Part shown: piece by piece, positions 48,231-57,751 of the stretch
Position numbering within the stretch: the first letter of the stretch is position 1
Layout: each line of letters opens with the position of its first letter
DNA from: Purpureocillium takamizusanense
Taxonomy: Eukaryota > Ascomycota > Sordariomycetes > Hypocreales > Ophiocordycipitaceae
Length of the DNA: 64,000 nucleotides
Assembly: GCF_022605165.1 (NCBI RefSeq)
Contig: NC_063072.1
Coordinates: 1,302,001-1,366,000 of the forward strand
Direction of reading: 5' to 3'
Translations under genes and position numbers: made by a program
Notes under the pieces: model-generated
Database searches by the model: none
What the model saw: the letters and a program-made list of their open reading frames with translations, nothing else
Told to the model about the DNA's origin: nothing

Positions 48231-49108
48231 AGGCTTGTTTGCGTTTGACATGGCGTGGGCTTCGGCAACTTGCATTAAGGCGAGCGAGGAGGCACAGGTA
48301 GTCGTTCTCAAGAACAGCCGACTGACCGTGCGATCTAGAACGGGCAACGAGTGCGCTACGCATGGGCAAAGACTCATTTCCGGAGACGATGACTCGGTCG
48401 GGATCCTTACACTGAATCCTATTGTACCTGTCTGGTCTAGGAGGCGACGAGCAGTGGAGAGGAGCGAGGCCTGTCAGAACCTGTGCCACCGGATGACGTA
48501 GGCAGTCAAACATGATGTGCTTTTTAAAGACCATGGGATGGCTGAAAATCGAGTAGAGTGACATGCTCGTAAGGCACTTTGGGAGTGTGACCGAGTGACA
48601 TGCATATTATATCCCAGGTAGACAGGCATGCGCCGCACATATGTGACATGCATATTGTGTGTGTGTGTATCATTGATAACGTTAACGCTCGCGCCACGCG
48701 ACGCTGCCCTCGCAAACAAACAAAAAACGCCGTCCCCGTCTGCCGTAGCCGGCCAATAACAATAAGTCTATGCTTTCCCTCCTTTTCTTCCTCCCTTACC
48801 CTCCCCGGCCCCGGTGAGGGGACAAAAGACAAAGAGTCTAATATGATGAGTAGCAGGAATGGTGGTGGTGGTGGTGGTACACAAGCCAGCACGAGGGCGC
48901 GCGCTCGATCTAGTGTCCAAGTTTTTCTACGGTCCATTGGTTTTTCTATAGATGGGGAGGACTATCCGCCTCACTCGCTGTGCCCACGTGTGCCTTGTTT
49001 CTCGTCGATGTGTCCAAGGAGCGAAAAAAAAAAGAGGCGCGTACGGGTTGGAAAGAGCAGTGGGAATCAAAAAGAAAAGAAGAACAACTCGTCCACGATG
49101 ACAGCAAT

Positions 49109-49141
<33 letters not shown>

Positions 49142-49565
49142 GACAGATTGCAGAGTGTTGGGCCTGTGTGTCACGCGCTCCAGCAGATCCGCAGCCACGT
49201 AGCCGGCGCAGGCCTCCTCCCCCCCTGTTTTTGGTCACTTTCTCCAGTGTCGAACGCTGTTGAGCGGGACTGCCGATGGGACAATCGGAAAACTTCAGAC
49301 GCAGGAGCAAGCAAAATAGTGCCAGAAAGCTCCTCAAAATGTAACTCCGGAAATGGTCCAGTGTGCAGAATTGTTTGGTCGGCCACAGGCCGTGATGGGG
49401 TTGAACCGCTTGAGATGCGCGCGCACGGGCGGCCGACGACGGAAAGAGAAACGAGTCGATCCAGAACCGAGTCATGCAAGGCGTCATGTCTTCGATAAGA
49501 GACATCACGCCCTTGCGGCCCCATTCCCTGTATGGGGCGCTTTGGGATCAAGGCGGCCAGTCGCC
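48231..49565. other. convergent intergenic region with microsatellites
   Basis: 3' flanks of the PARP/UBC and PRS1 genes. Contains (GT)n near 48654-48668, (GGT)n near 48860-48880 and (GCC)n near 49111-49137. I see no gene. Frames across the repeats are alanine or valine runs. Confidence 0.6.
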
Positions 49566-50941
49566 TCAGTCGTGCTCAAAGAGCCTGCTTATGGATTCAC
49601 CATGGTGAACACGACGGATGGCCTCGGCAAAAATGGGCGAGACGTCGAGCACCTCCAGCTTGGGGCAGAGACGACAATGCTCTTCTTGAGGAACCGAATT
49701 GGTGACGACGATCCTATCAATGGCAGAGGCATTGAGGCGCGGAATGGCATCTCCACTGAAGACACCGTGGGTGAGGAGAGCGTAGACCTTGAGAGCGCCT
49801 TCGCGCTTGAGCAACTTGGCCGCCCGGGTGATGGTGTTGGCCGTGTCGCCGAGGTCGTCAACAAGAATGCAGACACGGTTTGAGATGTCGCCAACAAGCA
49901 TCATGCTAGCATTACGCTGATTGGTGAACTTGATGGGGCGGCGCTCCTGTGACTGTGTCAGCGACATGAAGCAAGCCCGATAACAAGTGTCCATACCTTG
50001 TGGATGAGAGCAAAGTCCATTTTGAGGCTATCGGCAATGGCGGTAGCTCGCTTGGCGCCGCCAGCATCGGGGGAGACGATGACAGCCTCCTTGAAATCGG
50101 GGATATGCTTCTGGATGTAGTTCTGGATGAGGGGCTTGCCGTAGAGGTTGTCCACGGGGATGTCGAAGAAGCCCTGGTATTGCGGATCGTGAAGGTCCAT
50201 GGTGATGATGTGGTCGGCGCCGGCGCAAGTGAGGAGATCGGCGACGAGCGTTCCGGCTTGGGCAACCCACTGCTTGTATCCGGGCTTGGGCTGGAAGTTG
50301 GTGATGGCACTCTGGTTCTCATAGTCGTGAGTGGTGAAACTGCGGTGGGATGACAGTGATCCGTCGTTGTGATGACCGCGACCATTGGTGCCCTGGCTGG
50401 CGAGCGTGTCTGACCGCTTAGGGAAATAGTCTCCCGCAGCGCCATTGGCTTCGGCAGGAACTCTCTCGGCAATGGAGCTCTTGGAGAGCTTCTCGGCGAG
50501 GTTGTTGACGCCATTGGAAAGGCCACTGCTGCGAGGACCGCCGGGGCGAGGCGTGGCCGGCACGCTCTCAAAGGTATAATCGTGCGTGGTGGACGAGTCG
50601 GCAGCGCGCGACAGAGGCGCACCAGCTTTGTTGTAAGGCCAGTCGGGCTGCCTAGAGTAGGGGAAGAGCGGGACGACGGCGGTGACTCGCTTGGCCGATC
50701 CCGTCTTGCAGGCCGAGATCATGATGCAGAGGTCGATGAGATTGTCGTTGACGCTGCCAGAGCCGGACTGGATGATGTAGACATCCTTGCCGCGGACCGA
50801 GTCCTTGATCTCGCAACGGCTCTCGCCACCCGAGAACTTTGTAAGGATGCGGTCGCAGGGCGGGATGCAAAGGAAGTTGCAGACATTTTCCGTGAGCTGC
50901 GGGTGCGAGTTGCCGCCGAGGAGAACGATGTTGCGGACCAT
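49566..50941 (-). CDS. PRS1: ribose-phosphate pyrophosphokinase, Prs1 type
   Basis: Makes PRPP from ribose 5-phosphate and ATP for purine, pyrimidine, His and Trp synthesis. Exons are 50941-49997 and 49946-49566, separated by a 50-nt intron (GTATGG/CACAG), giving 441 residues. The N-terminus reads [16 protein letters not shown] and contains [16 protein letters not shown]. The catalytic region has [21 protein letters not shown] and the pyrophosphate loop [11 protein letters not shown]. The PRPP-binding motif is [15 protein letters not shown] Ser/Gly-rich insertion of about 100 residues (roughly 113-215) separates FPYSRQ from the second half. Such a non-homologous region is characteristic of yeast Prs1, where it links the complex to other functions, so the protein probably works in a hetero-oligomer with other Prs subunits. 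Confidence 0.95.
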
Positions 50942-53312
50942 GACGGAGGTTGCGGTGAGTCGTCGCCGGTCGTGGAGGCAGTCGGACGGAGCCCGCGAGC
51001 TAGGCTGAGGAATCGGAGTCGACGGCCGAGGAGTCGATGGGTGCCCGAGGCGAGTTCAGCGAAATCGCAACACCCGTCCAAAGCGAGGAAGGGAGTCGTG
51101 GTCTCGTGAGCAAGCCTTACGAATGAGGGCCACCTGTTTGGCTCCCTTTGGGTCCCTTTGGGGATGGGGGAGGATCGGGCGTGTGCGTGAAGTCGTCCGT
51201 CGCAGGTTTTTTTTCGTCCCCCGCCAGACCAGACCCGTCGAGCCGGAGAAGAGTGGGGAGTTTGGGGCCGACGTCAGAGGCTCTTAGCCGAGGATTCTCG
51301 TTCGGTTGGCCGATTGCGGCGAGCCAAATTTTTTTTGGCGGCAGTAAGACGAGGGCGTGATGAGCAACGGTGACGGGCGCAGGCGGCAACGACGACAGCG
51401 CGAGGCGGAAGCGAACGAAATGCCGGCTAGTGATGTCAGAGCAGCATTGTGACGGACGGATAAGAGAGGCGATACTGGAGGGAGAACGGGAGCGGAAGCT
51501 GTGAGTAAATGTGGGTGAGGGAGGAGGAGAGAAGAGATGGGAGGGATGGATGGAGCCGAAGCTGGCCAAGCAAGGTCGGCTGGAGCGAGACTTTTTTTTT
51601 CTCTCTCTGACTCAAGGAACCGCATCGGCGAGCTGGACAAAATAAATCAGGACGACAGTATGCAGGGTGCCTGCGGACACTTGCATGGCGGGGTTGTTGC
51701 GCCCGCTGCGGGAGGGTATTCAGGGCGCCAGCCAGTACGCGAGGGGAATTGCTCATACTGTGCTTTATGGCGTCTCCCACCGGGCGGCCAACAGCTGTGG
51801 TACCGCCCGAAGCTTGCCGCCCGTGTGGGCTCCGGGTCCCTTCCATTAGAGGGCAGCTCCGCCTCGGGCGGGCCCCCTCGGTATGTGCCATCCATCCATC
51901 CATCAATGGCTCGTGAGCGTGCGCGACGAGACCAGGCCGAAGCGATGGCGCAAGCGTGAGGCCGGTTGACGTGTGTAGCAGCAGTAGTCGACGCTGCCCC
52001 CTCCATGTGTGCAGATGTCCAAGGCAGACAAAAAGGAAACTGGTCGCCCTGCAGGCGTTCGTTCCTCTGGATTCTGCAGGCGGCAACAAGTCGTTCGCCA
52101 GGTCGTGTGCCCTCAGCCCGTGGCCGCAGCACAGTGCGAGAGTACGATTCGGCTCCACCCCGCCGGTACTTGCCCACACCAACTTTTGGGGGACCAGGGC
52201 TCGCTCACATGGAGGCGGGCAGCGCCTCCCAGCTAGTAGGCCAGAGGTGCTGGGTTAGTACTGTACAGGTTCTTGCACACGCACATGACGAGCGAGCCTG
52301 GGCTATTTAGCAGCGTACGTTGGCGCCTACCTTAGTACTATACCCAGCATTGAACCATTGGTAGCTCGCGGACGACAGCACGCCGCGCCCGCGCACAGCG
52401 CCAGCTGCTGCGTGAGACCGCCCTGGTTGCCTCGATATCCCCGCCAGCGTCGGCCCACCGTCCGCCCGCCCCGTGCTATAAAGAACGCCCTGTGCGCTGT
52501 CTCAGGCCCGACCTACACGCCGATTTGCAGTGGACGCCCCTTCCAGCGTTTGGCCAGCCCTGCAAGCTCCGCTGTAACATCAGCTGCAGTCGGAGTCGGA
52601 TTCCATCCCACCCGTCGCACTGCAGGTCGTGTCCGTCCCCAACCCACGCGTCCCACAGCGTGCATGAAATGGAATGCCTGCTCGCCCGGCAGCGGGCGGC
52701 ACAGAGGGGGCAGCGCGGGCGGGCGTCTTACAAGATTCAATGACTCCAATTGATGGGACCCATCCAATCCAAACGAACCCAATCTTGCCAATCCAATGCA
52801 ATCCACTGGCAACTGCAGTCACAAACGCATTGGCCAGCGCGGCGACCAGAAAATTCGGCGGCCGCTTCCAATGAATTTCATCATTGGAGAATCAATCGAT
52901 CGAGCACTCCCGTGAGCGTCTGACTGCAGACGCGGTCACAGACGCACGTCCGCTGTCAACCCCGTCTGTGTTCCCGCACCACCTGCAGAGCCTCAGATCC
53001 CGCCTCTGCTTTGCTTTTTTTGCCCGCCTCTCCCGTCCAACCGCTTCAAGCACGCCGCCGCACGGTGGGCGGGGGGACTGATCTTTTTTTTTCTTTCCCT
53101 TCGGCACCATCGTCGCCCACCCACCCACCCACCCACTACACGCGTCGCAGCCCGAACGCACACCACACACCCCCCGTCCATACCTTGCTTGCCCATACTG
53201 CTGCTGCTGCTGCTGCTGCTACACCTCAAGGCTCCTCATCTCATGCGCACGCTCACATCTGCACTATATCCCACATACACAGAGACAGAGACAGGGGACG
53301 CAGCCAGCAGAC
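50942..53312. other. divergent intergenic region, no gene seen
   Basis: 2.4 kb between PRS1 and RPC17. The PRS1 upstream side has T-runs (51210-51220, 51327-51335, 51591-51600). A CCAT repeat lies near 51889-51904, a TATA-like CTATAAAGAAC near 52477-52487, a (CCCA)n run near 53116-53135 and (CTG)n near 53201-53219, just before the RPC17 start. Overlapping chance frames on both strands carry no motifs. Confidence 0.5.
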
Positions 53313-53854
53313 ATGAAGGTCATCGAGTCCCAGACCGCCGTCTTGTCCAATTACGAGGTCTTCGAGCACCTCGTGGACCAGCGCCAGCGCTACAAGAGCA
53401 AGAAGCGACGCGGCCCGGGGAACCTGGAGACTGTCGTCAAGGAGGTGGGTGACTGCTCAAGTTGCTTACTACTCATGCTGTTGACGGACCTGGCTGACCG
53501 CGCCGTCTACTACCCGTGCAGCTGCTGCAATATCTGCGGACCGCCCCGGGGCCCTTGAGCCAGGAGCCCACTACATATACGCCCGCGTCCATCTCGCAGC
53601 TCCTTGAGCGCCTACGCCCATTCGACCTCTCTAAGGGCGAGGTCGTCATGATCCTCAACCTGCGTCCGGCGTCGGTTATTGGCCTGAACACCGTCGTGGA
53701 GGAGATGAGCGAGCGCTTCACCGAGGACCAGCAACAAGAGATGGTCGACATCATTGCCGACGTCCTCGGCAAGTTTGAGGCCGCCGAGCACAACCGAGGA
53801 GCCGGGGGAGCCGCCGAGGGCGGAGATGTGAATATGGACGACGCCGCCGCATAA
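53313..53854 (+). CDS. RPC17: RNA polymerase III subunit RPC9/Rpc17
   Basis: Stalk subunit of RNA polymerase III, partner of Rpc25 and needed for initiation on tRNA and 5S genes (human CRCP). Exons 53313-53444 and 53522-53854 are joined across GTGGGT/GCAG, giving 154 residues. The N-terminus MKVIESQTAVLSNYEVFEHL is the family signature. The C-terminal HRDC-like half contains LNLRPASVIGLNTVVEEMSERF. The acidic/Ala/Gly-rich tail ends DVNMDDAAA. The gene ends only 45 bp from the stop codon of the convergent Rho GTPase gene. Confidence 0.94.
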
Positions 53855-53899
53855 GACTGGTTCGCTTGCCATTATGCCAACCATGCAGGGCCTGGCTCC

Positions 53900-54594
53900 T
53901 CAAAGTACCGTACAGCCACCCTCGCTCTTGCCACCCGTCTCCGACGGTGCACTGGTCGCTGTCTTGCAGATATCCTCAAATGCCGGTTTTACCAGCTCAC
54001 CCGTCACTGCGGAGCACTCGACGTACCGGTCTGCCCGCATCGTCTGCGCGACCTGGTACGCCTCTTGCGGGTATATGATGCCGTTGGGATCCGACTCCGA
54101 CCTCAGGTCCCTTTTCAGCCCGAGTATCACCAAGGGCAAGCTGTCTATCCTCTTAAAGGCCCTCTTGACTTCATCGAGCCACTGCGAGCATCCTGGTAAG
54201 CGCCAGGCACAGAATTTCGGCGCATCCTAGGTGGGAGACTCACGTAGCGCCTCATATTGATGAGGCTGAGGCGCTGGCTGATGTCATAGCAGATGACAAC
54301 GACGTCCGGGTCGAGGAGTCGCCAATTGTCGGGGCATGATGTATCATAAAACTCTAAGCAGTATTTTTTGCTGCCGAGGTTGATGTTGAAGATGTAAGGC
54401 TGATCAATGTCGCGAAGCAGCGGGATCGGATTGGTATGCTCGCCAGCGCTGAGCCGCCTGCCGCATCGCCGTCAGCTGGGAATAGCGAAGACGGGGGTCC
54501 GTGGGCCGACTCCAACAGATACATACGATAGAAATGTTGTCTTGCCGCACTTTTCATCACCTACAAGCAGCAGCTTGACAACCTCGGCATCCAT
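53900..54594 (-). CDS. atypical Rho-like small GTPase with CaaX box
   Basis: Exons 54594-54527, 54457-54244 and 54181-53900 give 187 residues, with introns of 69 and 62 nt. The P-loop is present (LLLVGDEKCGKTT, about residues 8-20). The second exon contains PLLRDIDQPYIFNINLGSKK in place of the usual switch I, and the G3 box is DTSCPDN (61-67) where DTAGQE is expected, so the Gly and catalytic Gln are missing. G4 reads GLKRD (115-119) and G5 CSAVTGE. The C-terminus is CTVL, a geranylgeranylation-type CaaX box, so membrane attachment is expected. In spite of the changes the order of motifs and the length are those of the Rho family. The changed G3 suggests low intrinsic hydrolysis or control by abundance rather than by GAPs. 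Confidence 0.85.
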
Positions 54595-54868
54595 GGCGCA
54601 AGAGGCCCTGTGATGAGGCTTATCAATGAGGCGTGTGAGTGAGGATGAGCAGCAGTGACTGATGAGTGAGTGTGATGGATAATAACCGGGCGATTCGATA
54701 GTGTAAAGGGCAGCCTACTTGTGGCGCAGGGTCATCCCCGCCACGCTCCGCAGTGCACGAGCCACAGCAGCCTTACTAGCCCGCTTTTCTCTCTCGCAAC
54801 TACCTAAGCTACAAGCACAGTTGCGCCGACTCAGAGCCCGTGATGCAGTAAAATCTGCACCGACTTAC
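54595..54868. promoter_or_regulatory. divergent promoter between the Rho GTPase and DEG1
   Basis: Only 274 bp separate the two start codons, which face away from each other, so the interval must serve both genes. No specific binding site is recognised. The DEG1 frame is open through the right part of it but has no ATG before 54869. Confidence 0.45.
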
Positions 54869-56779
54869 ATGCGTCCCTTTTGCGGGCACTTTGGGCGCAG
54901 CGTCTCTGCGGGCATACTTGACAGAGCTGGCATCAGGTCAACGTACGCCCAGACCCGCCAGGTGTCATCCTCTCCCTCCAGCGCCAGAAGTCTGCGACTC
55001 CCGCGCGGCGCCAACCCCAACGCGAAGATGGCAGGCGAGGGCAACTACAACGCCTGGACTAAGACGGGCCTCATCCAACGGGTTAGAGAGCTCGAGGTCG
55101 AGCTGGCAGCTCGCCCAGCGGCTCCAACTCCAGCCGAGCCGGCGGAAACGGGGCTGCGGGCTCCCGACACCATCGGCGAGGATGGCACGTCCGCCGCCGT
55201 CGATAAACCCAAAGCCAAGCCGCCCAAGGGGAAGCGCAAGATGGATCCGTCGCGGTACTCGACGCGGTTCATCGCGCTCAAGCTCGCGTACCTGGGCAAG
55301 AACTACGGCGGTTTCGAGTTCCAAGCCATGGGCAACCAGCCGTCCATCGAGGAGGAGCTGTGGAACGCCCTCACCAAGGCCTGCCTCATCTTCCCCGAGG
55401 ACGAGAGGGTCGTTCAGTTCGACTGCTGCGAGTATTCCAAGTGTGGAAGGACCGACCGCGGCGTCAGCGCCTTTGGCCAGGTTGTCGGTCTGCGAGTAAG
55501 GAGCAACAGGCCGCTGCCCAAGAAGAGGGCCAAGCTGGACGTGGACGGCGCCGTGGCGGTCGAGCAGCGACCAGACGAGATGATGGACGTCGAGCTCGAA
55601 GAGGGGGTGGAGGAGGATCAGGCACAGGAGAAGCCGTTCGACGACGCCAAGGACGAGCTCTGCTACCCGCGCATACTCAACCGACTGCTGCCCAAGGACA
55701 TCCGCATCCTGGCCTGGTGCCCCTCCCCGCCGCCAGACTTCTCGGCCCGCTTCTCGTGCCGCGAGCGGCAGTACCGCTACTTCTTCACCCAGCCCGCCTT
55801 CACCCCGGAGCCGTCACTGGCAGGCGCCGGCGCCGGCACCCGGTCCACCGGCGGTGTCAGGACCGGGTGGCTGGACATCGAGGCGATGCGCGACGCCGCC
55901 AAGCGCTTCGAGGGCGAGCACGACTTTCGCAACGTATGCAAGGTCGACCCGGCCAAGCAAATCACAAACTTCCGGCGGCGCATTTTCGAGTCGGACGTGG
56001 TCGAGGTCAAGGACGTGGCCTCGGCGCTCCCGTACCTCGGGCAGGCGGGCTTCGCGGCGGGGCCGGGCATGCCCACGGCCGGCGAGCCGTACCCCAAGGT
56101 CTACTACTTCCACGTCCGCGGGTCGGCGTTTCTGTGGCACCAGATCCGACACATGGTGGCGCTGCTCTTCCTCGTCGGCCAGGGCCTCGAGAAGCCTTCG
56201 CTCATCTCGGAGCTGCTCGACGTGACGACGAACCCGCGCAAGCCGAGCTACGTCATGGCCGACGAGGTGCCGCTCGTGCTCTGGGACTGCCTCTTCCCAG
56301 ACCTCGACGAGGAGGCGAGGAGGATGGGGGCCGCCGCCGCTGACGGTGGGGACCGCGTCTTGACGGAGCGGACGGACGCGCTTGAATGGATCTACGTCGG
56401 CGACGAGTACGCGCCCAACAAGTACGGGCAGTTTGGCGTCGTCGACGGCCTGTGGGAGCTGTGGCGCGAGCGCAAGATGGACGAGCTGCTCGCCAACCAG
56501 CTGCTGCAGCTCGTCTCGCAGCAGGGCGTGCCGGCCGGCACGGCGCCCACCGGCGGCGGCGGCGGTCGAGCCAGCGCCAGCGCGAGGGTCTACGAGGGGG
56601 GCAACGCGGGCCGGCTGGCGGGCAAGTACGTGCCCGTTATGAGGAAGGAGATGATGCAGTCGCCCGAGGAGCAAAACGACAAGTACGCCAGGCGCAAGGG
56701 CTACGCCAGCGCCGAGGATATGCGTGAGCAAAAGGGCATGGGTAGGCCACGAGGAGACGAGGCAACGTCTGACGAGTAG
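54869..56779 (+). CDS. DEG1: tRNA pseudouridine(38/39) synthase, Deg1/Pus3
   Basis: TruA-family enzyme that converts U38/U39 of the tRNA anticodon arm to pseudouridine. No intron; 636 residues from the ATG at 54869, or 583 from the in-frame ATG at 55028 (MAGEGNYNAW). The catalytic Asp is Asp196 (long form) in KCGRTDRGVSAFG. Also present are YLGKNYGGFEFQ, the RNA-binding region FSCRERQYRYFF and the conserved FLWHQIRHMVALLF. The extra N-terminal part is Arg/Ser-rich (FGRSVSAGILDRAGIRS) and lacks acidic residues, resembling a mitochondrial presequence, so alternative starts could give two destinations. The Ala/Glu/Asp-rich linker near 175-240 of the short form and the tail are longer than in yeast. 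Confidence 0.92.
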   Translation: MRPFCGHFGRSVSAGILDRAGIRSTYAQTRQVSSSPSSARSLRLPRGANPNAKMAGEGNYNAWTKTGLIQRVRELEVELAARPAAPTPAEPAETGLRAPDTIGEDGTSAAVDKPKAKPPKGKRKMDPSRYSTRFIALKLAYLGKNYGGFEFQAMGNQPSIEEELWNALTKACLIFPEDERVVQFDCCEYSKCGRTDRGVSAFGQVVGLRVRSNRPLPKKRAKLDVDGAVAVEQRPDEMMDVELEEGVEEDQAQEKPFDDAKDELCYPRILNRLLPKDIRILAWCPSPPPDFSARFSCRERQYRYFFTQPAFTPEPSLAGAGAGTRSTGGVRTGWLDIEAMRDAAKRFEGEHDFRNVCKVDPAKQITNFRRRIFESDVVEVKDVASALPYLGQAGFAAGPGMPTAGEPYPKVYYFHVRGSAFLWHQIRHMVALLFLVGQGLEKPSLISELLDVTTNPRKPSYVMADEVPLVLWDCLFPDLDEEARRMGAAAADGGDRVLTERTDALEWIYVGDEYAPNKYGQFGVVDGLWELWRERKMDELLANQLLQLVSQQGVPAGTAPTGGGGGRASASARVYEGGNAGRLAGKYVPVMRKEMMQSPEEQNDKYARRKGYASAEDMREQKGMGRPRGDEATSDE

Positions 56780-57049
56780 TCGGCCCAAGCGAGATGTGCA
56801 TAATGGATCAAACAAATCACACCAAATACATACCACCATATGAGTGCTCAAGAGACAACATGGTGTCGCCTTGTGTATTCGTCCTTTCACGTCTAGTAGT
56901 ACTGATGGGGAAAGCTCCACGGTCTAAAGCAGATGCAGAGCCCATGATCGCTCAGAAAAAAAAACAAGGGGGGTATCATATGTGTAATTCTTCATCCCGC
57001 TTCATCCACCCTGCGCAAAACAGACCACACGCCCTCAGCTCTCCCTCGC

Positions 57050-57751
57050 TCACACCGACTGCCCCTTGCTGCTATCCTCAGCGCGCCCCTCGTACAGGCA
57101 CTCCCTCGCGCCTCTCCACACGGCCTCGACGATGCCACGCCTGGGCAGCAGGCCCGGAAACACGACGACGACATCCTCCTCGCCCTCGACGACCACGACG
57201 AGATAGTAGCGGACCTCGAAGCGGCGAAACGCCTCGTTGACGAGAATGTCCTGGATCTTCTCCGTGGGGATGAAGCGCGTGGCCGCGCCCGAGAACCACG
57301 TGCCCGCCGACTCGGTCGTCTGCACGCCCAGGCCGCGAAGCACCAGCAGCGACTCGGAGCGGTGCGCGCGCAGGCCGACCAGGTACAGCGCGGCCGCCGC
57401 GCCCGCCAGCAGCAGCGGCAGGGGCGCCCGCGAGGCGAGCCGCGCGAGGGCCTCGCCTCCCGCGGGCGCACGGTCCCACGCGTCGAGCGCCCACCACAGC
57501 GCGTCGGCGGAGAGGGGCGACGGGGGCGGCGCGCGCGGCGAGGCGGGCCGCGGCGCGGCGAGCGGGCACGTGGTCCAGCGCGCGCGCAGGAGCAGCAGCG
57601 TCGCGAGGGCGAGGCCCAGGCGCAGCGCCAGGAGGAGCGCGCCGAGGAGCCGCAGGGCGAGCGTCGGCGGCGGGAGCGTCGTGACGGTGAACTCGGCGGC
57701 CGTGGGGGAGGGCCGGCGGATGCGCAGGCGCGGGGCGGCCGTGGTGATCAT
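57050..57751 (-). CDS. GPI15: GPI-GlcNAc transferase subunit PIG-H/Gpi15
   Basis: Subunit of the ER complex (with PIG-A/Gpi3 and others) that starts GPI-anchor synthesis by adding GlcNAc to phosphatidylinositol. Single exon, 233 residues from the ATG at 57751. Two hydrophobic stretches (LALRLLGALLLALRLGLALATLLLL and PLPLLLAGAAAALYLVGL, quoted in part) come before the conserved PIG-H domain: SESLLVLRGLGVQTT, RFIPTEKIQDILVNEAF and VRYYLVVVVEGEEDVVVVF. The extremely GC-rich first half produces long shadow frames on the other strand. It is convergent with DEG1, with 270 bp between the stop codons. Confidence 0.9.
   Translation of the reverse strand: MITTAAPRLRIRRPSPTAAEFTVTTLPPPTLALRLLGALLLALRLGLALATLLLLRARWTTCPLAAPRPASPRAPPPSPLSADALWWALDAWDRAPAGGEALARLASRAPLPLLLAGAAAALYLVGLRAHRSESLLVLRGLGVQTTESAGTWFSGAATRFIPTEKIQDILVNEAFRRFEVRYYLVVVVEGEEDVVVVFPGLLPRRGIVEAVWRGARECLYEGRAEDSSKGQSV

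Noticed and set aside
55360..56343. 327-codon frame within DEG1 and the long opposite-strand frame at 55814-56920
   Set aside because: Shadows of the strongly GC3-biased DEG1 coding sequence; the motifs belong to the DEG1 frame only.
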